This document shows, in pieces, positions 45,619-57,310 of a stretch of DNA of 64,000 nucleotides (its first letter is position 1; the number at the start of each line of letters is the position of its first letter). Location: contig NC_135506.1 of NCBI RefSeq assembly GCF_052857255.1, positions 81,253,618 through 81,317,617 of the forward strand, read 5' to 3'. Position numbers and translations under genes: made by a program. The notes under the pieces were generated by a model, which saw only the letters and a list, made by a program, of their open reading frames with translations, was not told where the DNA came from and searched no databases. Source of the stretch: Amblyomma americanum. Lineage: Eukaryota > Arthropoda > Arachnida > Ixodida > Ixodidae.

Positions 45619-45711
45619 AAAATTGTTTTGGGGAAAGGAAAGACGGCGCAACTATCTCAAATCTCGGTTGACACCTTAACCGCGCCGTGAGGGAGGGAGG
45701 AAGATGGGAGT
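45619..45711 (-). repeat. SINE tail fragment, minus strand
   Basis: TTTTGGGGAAAGGAAAGACG and CCGCGCCGTGAGGGAGGGAG match the tail of the long-tailed SINE. It is followed at once by a second, full copy in the same orientation. Confidence 0.75.
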
Positions 45712-45719
45712 GGAAATTG

Positions 45720-46020
45720 GGGGGTTTTTGCGAAAGGAAATGGAGCAGTAGATGTCTGTCATCTCGGCGGACACCTGAACAGCGTGGTAAGGGAAGGGAT
45801 AAAGGAGTGAGTGAAAGAAGAAGCAAGAAAAGAGGTGCCATAGCGGATGGCTCTGGAATAATTTCGACCACCTGGGGAGCTTTAGCGTGCACTGATATCG
45901 CTCAGCACACGGGCGCCTATGCGTTTTGCGTTCATCGAAACGCTGCCGCCGCGGTCGGGTTCGAGCCGGGGTACTCCGATCAGTCATCGAGCGCCTTAAC
46001 CACTGAGCCACCGCGGCGGG
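45720..46020 (-). repeat. Long-tailed tRNA SINE, full length, minus strand
   Basis: The most complete member of this family. On the minus strand it has CCGCGGTGGCTCAGTGGTTA (box A), GGCTCGAACCC (box B), the body and the T/C-rich tail ending CATTTCCTTTCGCAAAA. It shows that the family has a Ruka-like tRNA head plus a longer tail. Confidence 0.9.
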
Positions 46021-46257
46021 CAGGCAGTAGCGTCCACCTAAAAATTCAGGCAGTAATGCGGCTTTGTTTTTCTAAAGCGCAAGGGAGGTTGGTTTTGAGG
46101 AACGGTAAAGCGCATAAATCTCTCCCTGGATCTGTGGACACATCGCGGTGTGTAACGGTAGTGTCCGTCTGCAAAAAAACCGTGCTTTCTCTCAATATTT
46201 CGTGCCTAGCAATGCTAAAGCACAAGCCATTTTAAAGCGACCGCTTTACTACTACTA

Positions 46258-46294
46258 TAGTGAACTAGAATATATAATATATTCTAGTTCACTA
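46258..46294. repeat. Perfect 17-bp-arm palindrome
   Basis: TAGTGAACTAGAATATA at 46258-46274 is exactly complementary to 46278-46294, with a TAA loop. It is not part of a recognised element. Confidence 0.9.
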
Positions 46295-46329
46295 CAACTA
46301 CTACCCTCCGTAGCTTCTTCGCCGTGTGC

Positions 46330-46925
46330 ACGAATTTGACCTTGAACCGAGGAGAAACCACGTGACAGCTATGACGTCACTCAGCAAGCCGTCACAGAAA
46401 CCAAGCGCTCGCTTCTGTTTCGATAAGCCGACGGCTTTTATTGTGTTCATTGGCGTTGGCTTTGACGAAGTTCTAGACTGCGGTGATTTTGAGGAAAGGA
46501 AGGGGCTTAACTGGCTCCCTGAGTCTGTAACGGTCGCTTGTATCTCGGTGGACACCCGAACCGGGCTGTAAGAGAAGGCTTAAAGGAGGGAGTGTAAAAA
46601 GAAAGAAAGAGATGGTGGAGGGACTAGCTGGGAATCTTTAACATTAAGTGACATCGCACAGCTTACGGGCGGCTTTTTGCGTTTCGCCCATTATCGAAGC
46701 ACGGCGATGTAGCTATAGGGCCCAGCGTTCATTGGGTGACCAACTTCTCTCAATCAACAATTGATTTAACTGCCACCTTCCAGGGTGGCAGGGTGAATGT
46801 GCTGCCTATCCAGTGTGCAGAACGCACTAAACGTTACAGAGGCCGAGCCGCTACCGCAGCTTTCGCTGTCTGCGGGTTCAGCAGTAGTCAAACCGCGTTT
46901 TTGATGTATTCACGGACAAAGTGAG
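46330..46925 (+). repeat. Unnamed interspersed repeat, copy C, split by a SINE
   Basis: The left part (ATGACGTCACTCAGC, ACCAAGCGCTCGCTTCTG, TTGGCGTTGGCTTTGACGAA, GATTTTGAGGAAAGGAAGGG) and right part (CAGCGTTCATTGGGTGACCA, CTGCCACCTTCCAGG, CAGTGTGCAGAACGC, TTCAGCAGTAGTCAAACCGC) match copy B. The middle is replaced by a minus-strand SINE (46486-46706). Confidence 0.7.
46486..46706 (-). repeat. Long-tailed tRNA SINE, decayed, minus strand
   Basis: It shares ATCTCGGTGGACACCCGAAC, GGCTTAAAGGAGGGAGTG, a damaged TTTAACATTAAGTGACATCG and GCGTTTCGCCCATTATCGAA with the other copies. It lies within copy C of the unnamed repeat. Confidence 0.75.
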
Positions 46926-47040
46926 CCAGCTGTGCGCCTTTAATTTCCTAAATCCAACGGAGTGTTTATACTGCGAGTAAGGCTAGACTGGGAATTAGTT
47001 ATTTGTTTTGTGCGGGCTGGCCGTAGTCAAAGGCAGCTGA

Positions 47041-47334
47041 AAATTTATTTTGAGGAAAGGAAATGACGCAGTAACTGTCTCGCTTTTCTCGGTGGAGACC
47101 GGGACCGTGGTGTAAAGGAGGGGTAAAAGAGGGAGCGAAAGAAATGAAGAAAGAGGTGCCGAAGTGGAGGGTTCCGGAATAATTTCGACCAGATCGGGAT
47201 GTTTAAAGCATCGCACAGCACACGGGCGGCTTTTGCGTTTCGCCTTCATCGAAACGCGGCTGCCGCGGTCGGGTTCAGACCCGGGTACTCTGGATCAGCA
47301 GCTCAGCGCCCTAACTATTGAGTCACCGCGGCGT
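47041..47334 (-). repeat. Long-tailed tRNA SINE, minus strand
   Basis: On the minus strand it has a head with GGTGACTCAATAGTTAGGGC and box B-like GGTCTGAACCC, the body and the tail; it is nearly full length. Confidence 0.85.
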
Positions 47335-47356
47335 GTAGAGTTTAGTAGATTGTCTT

Positions 47357-47560
47357 ATTTCCACCACGGTGGCTTAGTTAGGCACTCGGCTGCTGAGCCG
47401 GAGTAGCTCTATGGCATAAACGCGGGTGTGGCGGCAGCGGTGGAAGCGTTCGATGGAGGCGAAACGCACAGCGCTGCCAGTGCACGTTAAAGATCCGCAG
47501 GTGGTCGAATTTATTCCGGATACGGCACCTCTTTTTTCTCTCACTCCGAGCCTCCTCAAT
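47357..47560 (+). repeat. tRNA SINE, decayed, plus strand
   Basis: ACGGTGGCTTAGTTAGGCAC (box A area), GATGGAGGCGAAACGC, GTGCACGTTAAAGATCCGCA and ACGGCACCTC are recognisable. It is opposite to the neighbouring copy at 47041-47334, making a head-to-head pair. Confidence 0.75.
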
Positions 47561-48059
47561 CATCGTCTATCGTTCAAAATGTGTTTTGGGTGTCTCATCT
47601 CAGTTGTAGTCAACATAGTGCCTTGCGCGTGTGTTTTTTGCTCCGTCATGAGCTAATCACGTGCACAACCTGGACCAATTTCTTATTGTGTTAATAGTTT
47701 GTGTATATTACGTCTCCCCCTATCCTCTCTTGCTGTCCCCTCACCTCTTTCATTTCATTTCTCCAATCTGCCTGCTATCCTTTATTTCCGCTGCCCCAGC
47801 TTTCATGTAATGTATTGGCTGGAATTTCGCATCATCAAGCAGCAATATTGGTATTAGAAGACACATTATTGGACTGAATGGGTGATATTCGACACTTTCC
47901 AAATTTTGCCCGTGCTGACAATGAATCGATTTTTGATGTTTAGATCTTCATTATTATAGTTTTATGCACAGCACTTGTAGTGTGGATCACCTGTAGCTTG
48001 TTTTCAAAAACATTGTTTGTGTCTGAATTTAGCGCTTTGTATCAGTGATATGCAAGAAG
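47561..48059. other. Unassigned AT-rich sequence
   Basis: No gene was recognised; it may include the eroded 5' part of the following LINE. Confidence 0.3.
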
Positions 48060-49740
48060 TCAGACAATCACAATCCCTGGATTACGCGAGAAACATTGCA
48101 ATTTCAACACGAGGTAAAACGACTAAAGAAAAAAATAAAAAAGTCTAGATCAGCCAATTTAGAGGCAAAAATCTATGAAGTTTCAGAGAATATAAAATAG
48201 CGTATTCTCAATGATAAAGAAAAATACTACAATACGCAACTTCTGGCTTTTATAAAAATTTCTCCTGACATGTTTTGGTGGTCAATTGCACCAGTTTCTC
48301 GTTCTAACGATATGTTTATTATAAATGGGCAACATGTAAGTGACAATGTCCAGGTTTCCTCAGCATTTAATACCAGCTTTAAGAAAGTTTTCACAAAACA
48401 TGACGGGCATGTCCCACGCTTAGCATGTCCCTTTCTTCCATGCCTGATGTTGTAATTTCTGAACAGGGTGTTTTAAATCTATTGTTAAAACTGAATGTTA
48501 AGAAATCATCTGAACCAGATAATATTCCGAATGCCTTTATTAAACAGTATGCAGAGTGGTGTTCCAAGTATTTGTGCGGGGTATTCACTCGATCTTTGAA
48601 AGAAGGTGTTTTACCGTGTTTTTGGAAAACTGCTAGAATGAAGCCTTTGCACAAAAATGGACAGATGACGTGTATTCAAAATTATTGCCTTATTTCTTTA
48701 ACTTCGACAACGTGCAAATTATTACAACACATCATTCACAAGCATCTAATTTCCTCGACGAGCATAATGTACTGGCAGTTGTTCAACATGGGTTCACACG
48801 AGGGCATTCAACATGCACTCAGTTGGTCCATGATTTTGCGACAGCAACCAACGAAAGAATCCAAACATATGTTATCTTCATGGACTTTCGAAAAGCTTTC
48901 GATAAGGTTTCGCACAAGAAACTACTTCATAAACTCAGTATTGTTATCACTAATAATCAGATATTAACATGGATACGATCGTACCTACCTGATCAATGTC
49001 AGTTTGTCGAACTGCATAAAGCCTGTTTAAATTACATTCCCATCGATTCTGGCGTTCCCCATGGATCCGTCCTCGTCCCCCTATGTTTTTAATATTTATT
49101 AGTGATATTGTTAAAGATCTCTCAGTCCGTGTTAAGTTATATGCGGACGAGTTCGTGCTGTATGAGAAAATAAGTTCGACTGAAGATCAAATTAGGCTGA
49201 ACAATGATTTTGCAAAAATAGTTTCTTGGTGGGAGAAGTGGCAAATGTGAATAAATTTTGAAAAATCGGTATTTATGAAGATAACACTAAAAAAACCCTT
49301 TTATATATCACTACAATGCTAATAATCTTTTCTTCATGAAGTTACAGAATATAAGTGTCTAGGCCTATGGATTTCTGATAACCTCTCTTGGATCAAGCAT
49401 GTAGACTACATTTGAGCACACGCTCTCAGAAAGGTTTTTTTCTTGCGATGCTCGCTTAAGTTAGCAATCCCTGGTACATGCCTCCCTGCCTACAACACTA
49501 TTATTAGACCAACCTTAGAATATGCAGTAATTCTCTCAGATATTTACAGAGGTAAACATAAATAAACTTGAAAGAATCTAAAAGAAAGCAGTAAGGTTTA
49601 TATATAACACTTACTTGTGAGCATTAGTTAGTGACCTCCTAAAAAAAAAGTGGCTTACCCTCTATTTCTAACAGAAATCACATATGTCGCTTAAAGTTTT
49701 CCTTTGAATTAAGAATAATTTCAAGGCTGACAACTCCGAT
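48060..49740 (+). pseudogene. LINE reverse transcriptase pseudogene
   Basis: Readable pieces: NPWITRETLQFQHEVKRLKK (about 48078), a stop near 48200, MFWWSIAPVSRSN (48270, frame 3), LKKNVKKSS-like entry SEPDNIPNAFIKQYA (frame 2, 48425-48967), then frame 1 with DEHNVLAVVQHGFTRGHSTC, VIFMDFRKAFDKVSH and SGVPHGSVLVPL (usual PQGS reads PHGS). After a stop at about 49092 the frame gives ISDIVKDLSVRVKLYADE; the catalytic second Asp of YADD is Glu (49149-49151). Further stops follow. This is an old, inactive copy. Confidence 0.8.
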
Positions 49741-49960
49741 ATCCTTACTTATTCCTCGGGGTACCAAACTGGATATTGCCATTATCTTTCCATAACACCA
49801 TTAAAGTCGCGAGTTAATTGTTTAAATACCAATTTTTTCCAAGGACCATCACTGATTGGAATAACCTCATGGATGATGTTGTCGGGCAGACATCACTGCA
49901 TTTGATTGAAGGGCACTTGAAATGATGTTTGTTTACGACCTTGCCGCGGTATTTCCTTGC
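48060..49960 (+). mobile_element. Jockey/CR1-group LINE, decayed, 5'-truncated
   Basis: The reverse transcriptase half of a LINE is readable with many breaks. No endonuclease is seen upstream. It is distinct from the 5.1-kb element in sequence. The 3' limit is approximate and no tail or target duplication was recognised. Confidence 0.75.
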
Positions 49961-50246
49961 TGTCTTTCTGTGTGAAATTCTATTTCGTTTGTAAGTGCCT
50001 GTATTTTTGTATGTGAACACAATGTTTCCCACCTGCTATGACCTTGTGTAAAAGATCGCAGTATCCATAAGTAAAAAAATATCTAAGATAACAATATCCT
50101 GATGCCGCGTGTTTTACATTACAAGATGCGACACCATTAAGCTGACCATAAAAGCGCTGCTCCGTGCATGTGTTCGAAGTCATTGAAAATTCCACGAGAC
50201 TACTGCAAACAATCTGTGGTGACGTGTGTCGTGCCATGCTTACGCA
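49961..50246. other. Unassigned sequence
   Basis: No gene was recognised; it ends in TTACGCAG at the likely start of the next block. Confidence 0.3.
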
Positions 50247-51198
50247 GCTCTCGGCGGACACCTGGGACGCAGTCACCGCCCAAAAACGCCCTGAATAATG
50301 GCCATCCTCCAGGGACATTACCTTGGTGTCTGCAGCGGCACTCTTACAGTTCCTCTTGGTTGCGGCAATGAGTGCCTCTTTAGGCATTCCTTGCTGCGAC
50401 GCTTCAGCTGCTCCTCATGCGGAGGGCCTCCTGTACACAGCACATTTCACGACGAACACTGCAACAAGCCTAAGTCACTCATAAAAAAGACAGAACACTA
50501 AAACGACAAAAATACACACAACACAAGGAAAATAAACCAAAATATAACACTTTAGGTAATATGGCATTGGCAGGTTTCAGCAAATGCGAAACCACAAGCA
50601 CCGCACGAGCCAAGAAACACAGAGACGGGGCAGTGACACACCGTAAACACAGTTCACGATCTCAACGAGCAGGAATAATCCGCTGTTGCCACCTCGGCAG
50701 CCATGACTATCAAATGCAACAGCGGTCACAGCAAACAGGCACTCACAATACACAGCACAAACATTACGGTAGGTTTCCCATTTGATGAAATGTGTTGCTG
50801 TAAACACTAAATTACGTGGTGGAAAGCATTACTCACGAGTACACTGCAAACATGCTTCAGCGGTCACGCCAGAAACAGCGACACGTAGGAGTTCATGCCC
50901 TCACACGGTTTGGCAAAACCGCAACGCACATATGCCCATAATATCTAGAGCTGTCGAGAGCCCAAGACTTAGCTGAACAGAGCGAGGAGTAAATACGTTG
51001 CGAAGACATGACAAGCAGCACGACTAGCGATAGAGACAGAAGCACCGGTCACAAGTGGGGACACCACCTACACAGCGCAGGGCACCGCTCGGAAGGTAGC
51101 GTTGCACACAGCGTGGCAGCGTTGGATCGTCATCGCGCCTCCGCGAAGGCTTCCCAGAGCGTCTAAATCTACCGGACAAGAGAATCTCATGCAAGATG
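50247..51198 (+). other. Exon-like A/C-rich block
   Basis: A weak acceptor-like TTACGCAG ends at 50246 and a good donor-like ATGGTGAGTTTGTGA starts at 51199. Motif-like copies are near 50335 (GCGGCACTCTTACAGTTCCT) and 50395 (GCGACGCTTCAGCTGCTCCT). The body is A/C-rich. The intron-like flank is interrupted immediately by a minus-strand Ruka SINE. Confidence 0.45.
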
Positions 51199-51204
51199 GT
51201 GAGT

Positions 51205-51432
51205 TTGTGAGGTTTAACGTTCCGAAGCTGCTTGGGCTATGAGGAACGCTGTTATGGAGGGCTTCAGATAATTTCTACCGCCTGAGGTTTCTTAACGTGC
51301 ACTGAGATCAGACAGTACATAAGCCTGCAGCATTTCGCCACCTCTACCGAAATGCAACCACCGCGGACGCAATCGAGCCTGAGTCTTTTGCGTCATCAGC
51401 CGAGCACCATAACCAATGAGCCACTGCGAGTG
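51205..51432 (-). repeat. Ruka-type tRNA-derived SINE, minus strand
   Basis: On the minus strand it has box A-like GTGGCTCATTGGTTATGGTG, box B-like GGCTCGATTGC, the body and a tail ending near GTTAAACCTCAC. It inserted six bases after a donor-like GT. Confidence 0.85.
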
Positions 51433-52441
51433 CTATACAGTGCATTTAAGAATTTATGTGAAGAAAGAAAATACAGCTTTCAAACCTTTCAATGAATCTG
51501 GTTCTATGAGGCGAGCCATAATACGTTGAAAACTGGCTGCATGACGCTTCGACAAACTCCCGCAGTCAAATCAGTAGGGACACAAATTTTAATCCATGCT
51601 GCACTGTTGCTGCCGGCGCATTAAATACATTTGATGACCCCCTCCACTCTGAACTTGCAGGCATCGACAGCAGCGTGAGGTAAATTACAGAACGCCACTT
51701 TGTGTCAGGCTACCACAAGAAAAATAGTTATAAAAATCGATGAACATCCGATCATAAGCAGGCCTATTTCACGGCATAGCAAATGGCAGCGCTGCAAGTG
51801 AATAAAATAAACATTTCGGGCTCCAAATTGTTTCCAACTGCTTTGGGAACTTCATCTGATGACGCATGTGGCGGTACTGTCTACTCGGCAACAGTCGATG
51901 AAAAATTAACCATGAACTCTCCAAGCCCCGCGAATCGTCTAGTATTTCCGTACGCCTCATCAGACCTTTCAACATGTGTGGCCAGTACCTTTTACCGTTA
52001 CATTTTACGTTACATAAACCTCGCTTAAGGCGTTGCTGCTGTGCATGGTTGCGGCCATCCCGACCGCTCTATGCCGCATGCTATCTACTGGTTTTTTGGG
52101 TACAAATGCATGGGGCGCTGTTAGCAGCACTGCGTCTTGTTATCTACAGGCTTACGAGATTATTTTAACGCGTGCTGTATGGGGTTGGTGTGAAGATGTT
52201 CAGGAAGTGAGTCTCGGGAAATTGCGACACATGTACTCCGTCCCATATGAATTCCGCTGCCTCCCTGTGAAATAGCACTGACGATACAGCAATTGTTGGA
52301 TTTCTTCAGCTCGCATTTCGCAATGAAACCTGTTTCACTGGCAGTGCTGGCTCAAATAACCGGTCACTGACCTGCGCGGTGCCAATGAGATCACCGTGTG
52401 CGCGAAAAGAAAGCCCAGGAATAGACGCAAGAGAATATACG
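51433..52441. other. Unassigned sequence
   Basis: No gene or known repeat was recognised; small open frames only. Confidence 0.3.
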
Positions 52442-53983
52442 TCAGACATGATTAAATCTGCGGAAAATTTTATTCATTTTGCGACTAGTACATGAACATA
52501 TTGCCCTCGAGGAACACGGCGCACAGCTTGTGCGTCGTTGTAAGGTTAATAACATAATTAGTTGTTTCTTAAGCGAAAATTGCAACATCACTGGAGCAGG
52601 ATATATATACATAATGCAATATTCCAAAACATCGTATTCATGATGGACGCGTGAGACGTGGGCCGAATCAGGCTTGTTGGGTGCCGAAAATACAACAGAC
52701 ACCCGATGCCTGTTGGCCACTTTCTTGATATTGTGCGAAGTCTTGTGCAGGTATGGCAAAACCACAGGCTTATCAGCCTTCCGACGGTCATCATTCAGTC
52801 TTCTTGTACCAGTCTTCAATTTCTGAAGCAGGGTTTCAGCAACAGCAATCAAGACCAAAGGGGGGAAACCCGCCGCCAAAATTCGGCTAATCTGATTCTG
52901 AAAACTTGATTGCATCTGATGCGGGCATGATTTTTTGAGACAGGATTCCAAGCAGTGCGTAGCAATGGCTCTTTTAACAGTCTTCGAGTGTGCCGAATCA
53001 TAAGGCAGCAAATCTTTTTTTGCACGAGTGTAATAGGCCCTGCAGACGTGTCTTTCAGAGAACGTTAGTTTCGGATCTAAAAACTGTAAAACAGCTGCGT
53101 AAGGTAGTTCATGGGTGAATTTTAGCCAGAGTCCATGTTTGTTAAAAGCGTCTATAACTTCGCCAACTGTAGAGGGGTAGGCGAAGGTCGTCTGCTATTT
53201 TAAAAGCACTAAAAAATCGTCAAGGTATCTAAAAACCTTTAAAACCACCCCCCTCCCATCAAGATACCTATCTAACTGCTGATCTACTTTTGCTCAAAAT
53301 ATGTCACACAAAATTGGAGCCACGCATGACCCAATACAAATTTCATTGCGAGGCAAAAAAGGCAGGTTGTCAAAGACGATAAAAGTAGATCTCAAGTAAA
53401 ACTGCAATAAAGAGACGAAATTCTCTACAGACACGCCTGATGAGTTCTGAAAAGACACGTCGCCGTTTTCTTCAATGCATTCTTTCACAGCCAACAAAAG
53501 CTGGTCTTGAGGGAACGAATAAAACAGGTCTTGCACATCTACAGAGAACCCAAACCCAGTATCATCTGTGCTGGCGACAAAATGCGTAACATGGGCAGAT
53601 TTTTCCGTGAGGAAAGGGTCATTCAAGACGAGAAATTTTAGTTGCTTTTGCAAAAACTGGCTAACGTTTCTCTGCCACGATCCTTCCTCGCTAAGAATTG
53701 TACGAAAAGGGATTTCTGGCTTATGCGTCTTAGCAGTAAAGAAAGCATTTAGGCTGTTTCCTCTGCTATTCAGTATATCCCTGGCAAGTGAGCCAAGACT
53801 TAAATCCTTACAGAAGTTAACGAACTTCGCCTTCACTCTAACGGCACTTTTTTTGACGGGAACAAATTTCTTATTTAAGTCAATTAAAAGATAAATTGGG
53901 TAATTTATTAACCAATAAGTCGAGTTTTTTCTTATCACGAGCACCTGCCTGGGCCATACCCTAGGAGGTGAGGAGGAAATCAC
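52442..53983 (-). pseudogene. PLE-type reverse transcriptase of a second lineage, two stop codons
   Basis: One minus-strand frame runs from 53983 to 52442, interrupted only by TGA (53294-53296) and TAG (53195-53197). It contains FFTAKTHKPEIPFRTI (the PLE 'KxHKP' region), FGFSVDVQDLFYSFPQDQLL (catalytic DVxxLF), ICIGSCVAPILCDIF and the catalytic RYLDDFLVLL (YLDD at 53216-53227). After a long thumb-like region (HKTSHNIKKVANRHRVSVVF) similarity becomes unclear and no GIY-YIG motif is visible. The sequence differs strongly from the PLEs at 9-11 and 33-37 kb. Only two nonsense changes and no frameshift in 1.3 kb suggest a fairly young loss. It could instead be a related RT family lacking the nuclease. 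Confidence 0.75.
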
Positions 53984-54184
53984 CGACCAAACACACGATG
54001 TATTGCCTTTTGCAGATCTACTGGCACAGTTTGTTTCGACATGTCATCGTAATCGTTCTTCCGTGTTATCAGGATTTGGGCACTTCTTGCGCGAGAGGCA
54101 GTATTTTTGAGAGAGGTAAATTGGCGGCACACGGTGAATACTTTCTCGTAAAAAAGCAACGATGCTAATTATTTGTTTTTTCAG
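53984..54184. other. Unassigned sequence ending in acceptor-like site
   Basis: It ends with TTTGTTTTTTCAG before the next exon-like block. Confidence 0.3.
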
Positions 54185-55057
54185 GACGTGGAAACAACAC
54201 CACTGCATAGGAACCCACTTGAGGTGGCCTTTCTCATGACCTGCTTACAGACACCAGAGAGCGAGCCAGAGCCAACCCATCATGTGTCCGGACAAATGAC
54301 GTAGCGCCATAGGACTTGGCCTTGACGGCTACACTGGCGGTTTAACGTGTTTTTGCCAATAAGTGTCGTCCAAGAGTTCCCTGTGGCGACGCTTGAGCCT
54401 GACACCAGTCTCCTACAAGCTACCACAGAGTCCACAACAAGCGCCAGAAGCAGAAGCCCAGTGATCCTCGCCAGCAGCGCTGACGCCGCAACAGAACAAA
54501 GCGACAACAATCCATGCAGACCGTACAATCGAATGCAATAACCTATCCAATCGATTGCGCAAGAATCACAGTTCACGAACACAACACACTGCGCAAATCC
54601 GACCCCGACAGGAATGAACAACGAAGCACACTGACACCCGGGAAGATGCGCCACCCGCAAGGAAGGATGTCGGCAATGTATCGGCTAAGCACTACGAGGG
54701 AAATAATAGCGGAATCTTTGGGAAAATTGTTCAGCAATGGTGGCCATAGCAGCGACATATGCGACGAGTTGACAACCACACATACGGAATACATTATCTA
54801 CGATCCCAGGTGTCAGTGCCAAGACTAACTGCCAAGAGGGCATCACGTGACTGAAAGAGCGCGTACGGCTAAAGATCATATTAAGCCTACTGGTAACTGA
54901 AGCAGCATGGCAGAAGCTATAGACACAACCACCGGCGACTCACTGGACACTGCCAAAATATAGCACAGCTAAGCAGGCGTCGTGCACCGAGTGGCAATGT
55001 TGTGGTTGTCGGGGCAGCGTCAAGAGCTTCTCTGCACCACCTGATTCCATCAACACG
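54185..55057 (+). other. Exon-like A/C-rich block
   Basis: A strong acceptor-like TTTGTTTTTTCAG ends at 54184 and a donor-like ACGGTGAGTTT begins at 55058. The motif is poorly preserved here. The body is A/C-rich with short frames on both strands (up to 126 codons, minus) but no domain. The sequence after the donor (GCAAGCTGAAA at about 55092) is echoed after the donors at 56314 and 58231. Confidence 0.5.
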
Positions 55058-55900
55058 GTGAGTTTATTTTCAACCCCTTATTTTGTGGCGCAAGCTGAAA
55101 TCTTATTGAGCGCTTGAAAAAGAGAGCCTCAGTTCGCGCCTTTGGATGAAGGATTCAGGAAGTAAGCTGTAATGCGAAGACTAGCAAAGACTACACTTTG
55201 GCGTTTCTCTGCCAATACCGAATATTTTCTGAACCTAGCCACTGAGTGTCATTGTTAATGTCCTCTGTAACTTCTTATATGCAGCATCATGAACATTGTG
55301 CAAGCAAAGGAAGAGGTCGTTTGTCTTTCAAGAAAGTTTCGCGTCGGCAATACATGCAGCAAAAAGGCACAGAAATGTGAGGGAGATTGGGTTTCACCAC
55401 ATGGTAACGAAAGGCGCTGACATACGCCATTATTCGATAATACGTTCGGTGGTGTGTTGTCATTCGAAAAATCGATACCGGCATATAAAGTACAATGAAA
55501 TCAAATGCTTGCCTCGAGGTCGCCCGAAAAGATCTAAATACGTGAGAAAACGAAATACCTGTAAACTGAATTACTTGAAAATTGGGCATACCTCTGCTTG
55601 CTTGATTCAGTGTGCAACGATTCATGCCCTGGTCTAGGAAGTAATATAGGTTTATTAATGAAGTAATGTATATTTAGTGATGTACATTTGAATTTTTGGT
55701 TGAACTGTTTTGTAGTTACGACGAAAATAGCACGACAAGTTTATACGAGCACCGCGGCACAAGCTGTGCTCTCGGGTACTCAAGGCGGGCCCGTCTACAT
55801 CTCTGTGCCCATAGATTGCGCTGTCAGGAAGAGGGAAAATGGCGCTACTGGACTGACAGACACTGTAGCGAGAGAGATTGATGGTGCTTTTTCTTTGTAG
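55058..55900. other. Intron-like AT-rich sequence between blocks
   Basis: It starts with GTGAGT and ends with TTTTTCTTTGTAG. A 113-codon frame (55296-55637) overlaps an almost equally long frame on the other strand and shows no domain. Confidence 0.35.
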
Positions 55901-56313
55901 GCCATGAAGCCACTACCATACCTGAGCAATGCACTCATGGTGACTGAAACGAGACATGGCATTCACTTCACGTACACGGACGACTCGACCCTGGCGTCCA
56001 CAGCGGCACTTTTCGTGTTCTTCATGCTGGCAGCAGTTCGTCTTCAAGGCCGACTCTGTCGCGGCGCTCCTGCCGTTCCTCATGCCGGCAGCCTCGGTAA
56101 CGCGACTGCACATCAAGGCACATCACCAGAAGCACTAAAACCCTCAATGCCTCGCTAACACTGCAAGACAGACAGCAGAACTATAGACAGACACAGCGGC
56201 GTTGGATGGTACGCAAAATAATCCGCAGCACCTTGACGGCAGTACTCTGGGCAATGTGGCTGCATCCTCTTCGCGCAGCATGGGATTCCACTGGACAATT
56301 CCCATACGGCACG
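55901..56313 (+). other. Exon-like block with two motif copies
   Basis: Acceptor-like TTTTTCTTTGTAG ends at 55900; donor-like ACGGTGAGTTG begins at 56314. Two clear motif copies lie near 56009 (GCGGCACTTTTCGTGTTCTT) and 56058 (GCGGCGCTCCTGCCGTTCCT). In one frame they read as hydrophobic runs such as TAALFVFFMLAA, but the frame is not kept between blocks. Confidence 0.5.
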
Positions 56314-57310
56314 GTGAGTTGACACGCTGCCCACTGATTTCTGAAGTGCGAGCTGAAAGGTTATAGCAATTTTCGCAATGACATAGCGCCGTTTGCTCGG
56401 AGGGGCGTCGGGAAGACAATTCCAAGACCATCAACGCCAGTGTTCACCCATAAATATTAACGCTCGGTCAGCCCATCTCCGTTGTATCCTTCGTCATTGC
56501 CATTCATAGTGAGGGATGACGCAGTCTGTGGATTTTAAAACGCGGTAAAAGTTAATTCAGGATCATTTTTGTTAAAGAAAGGAACCTTTTGAGGCCCCTT
56601 GGTATGTTTTAGTGGTAACATGACGATCAGCCTTTTTCCGCAGTTAACTGACGCGTAGAGAGTTGAGGTTTTTGCAAGTTACAGGTTGGATTAGCCTTGC
56701 GGATTCTGCTGGCCATTGCTCCACCGTAGCGACATTTAGAAGCAGCTCAAGTGCCATTTATTTCTAAATAGATGCTGATTTTTCAGCTTATGTTGCATAC
56801 AGGTTGGGGGTTTCCCACCTGTTCTAGATAGAAGTTGCTCTGCCCTTACTCCTGTGTGCCCTTCCCCACAGGAGTAGCAGCCCACAGGAGTACTTTGTGC
56901 ATTGGCGGAAAAAGTCTATGCTTCATATTGTGCACAAGGTCCCCTTGTTTCATCGTATTTTGCGAGAAAGGGAAAGGAAAAAGCCAATAGTTATATTTGA
57001 ATATCGCCGTAATGCGCTTGGCTGACGCTCTCTGCTCTGCTTACCATAGACATCCAAGTGCCTTGGCATACTATCCCTGCGGCGAACACCTACATAGTAT
57101 GAATGCTGTTTGTTTTACCCGTCAGATGTCCGATGGCTGGCTACTGTGATTGATGGCTAGGTGCCTCAAAGAGAATTTACTCCTAGTAGGTTGTTTAACT
57201 GATGAAATTTTCGTCTCACTTACTGCTACTTAGTGTTCGGGCGAGGATCTCATGCTCACGCGGTCATATAGAACGCCGTGAACGTGTACGAAACTGATTT
57301 TTTTTTACAG
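56314..57310. other. Intron-like AT-rich sequence between blocks
   Basis: It starts GTGAGTTG and ends in TTTTTTTTACAG. No gene was recognised. A short direct repeat around CACAGGAGTA lies at 56868-56895. Confidence 0.35.

Noticed and set aside
55296..55637. 112-113 codon ORFs on both strands
   Set aside because: They overlap each other almost completely in an intron-like AT-rich interval and show no domain.
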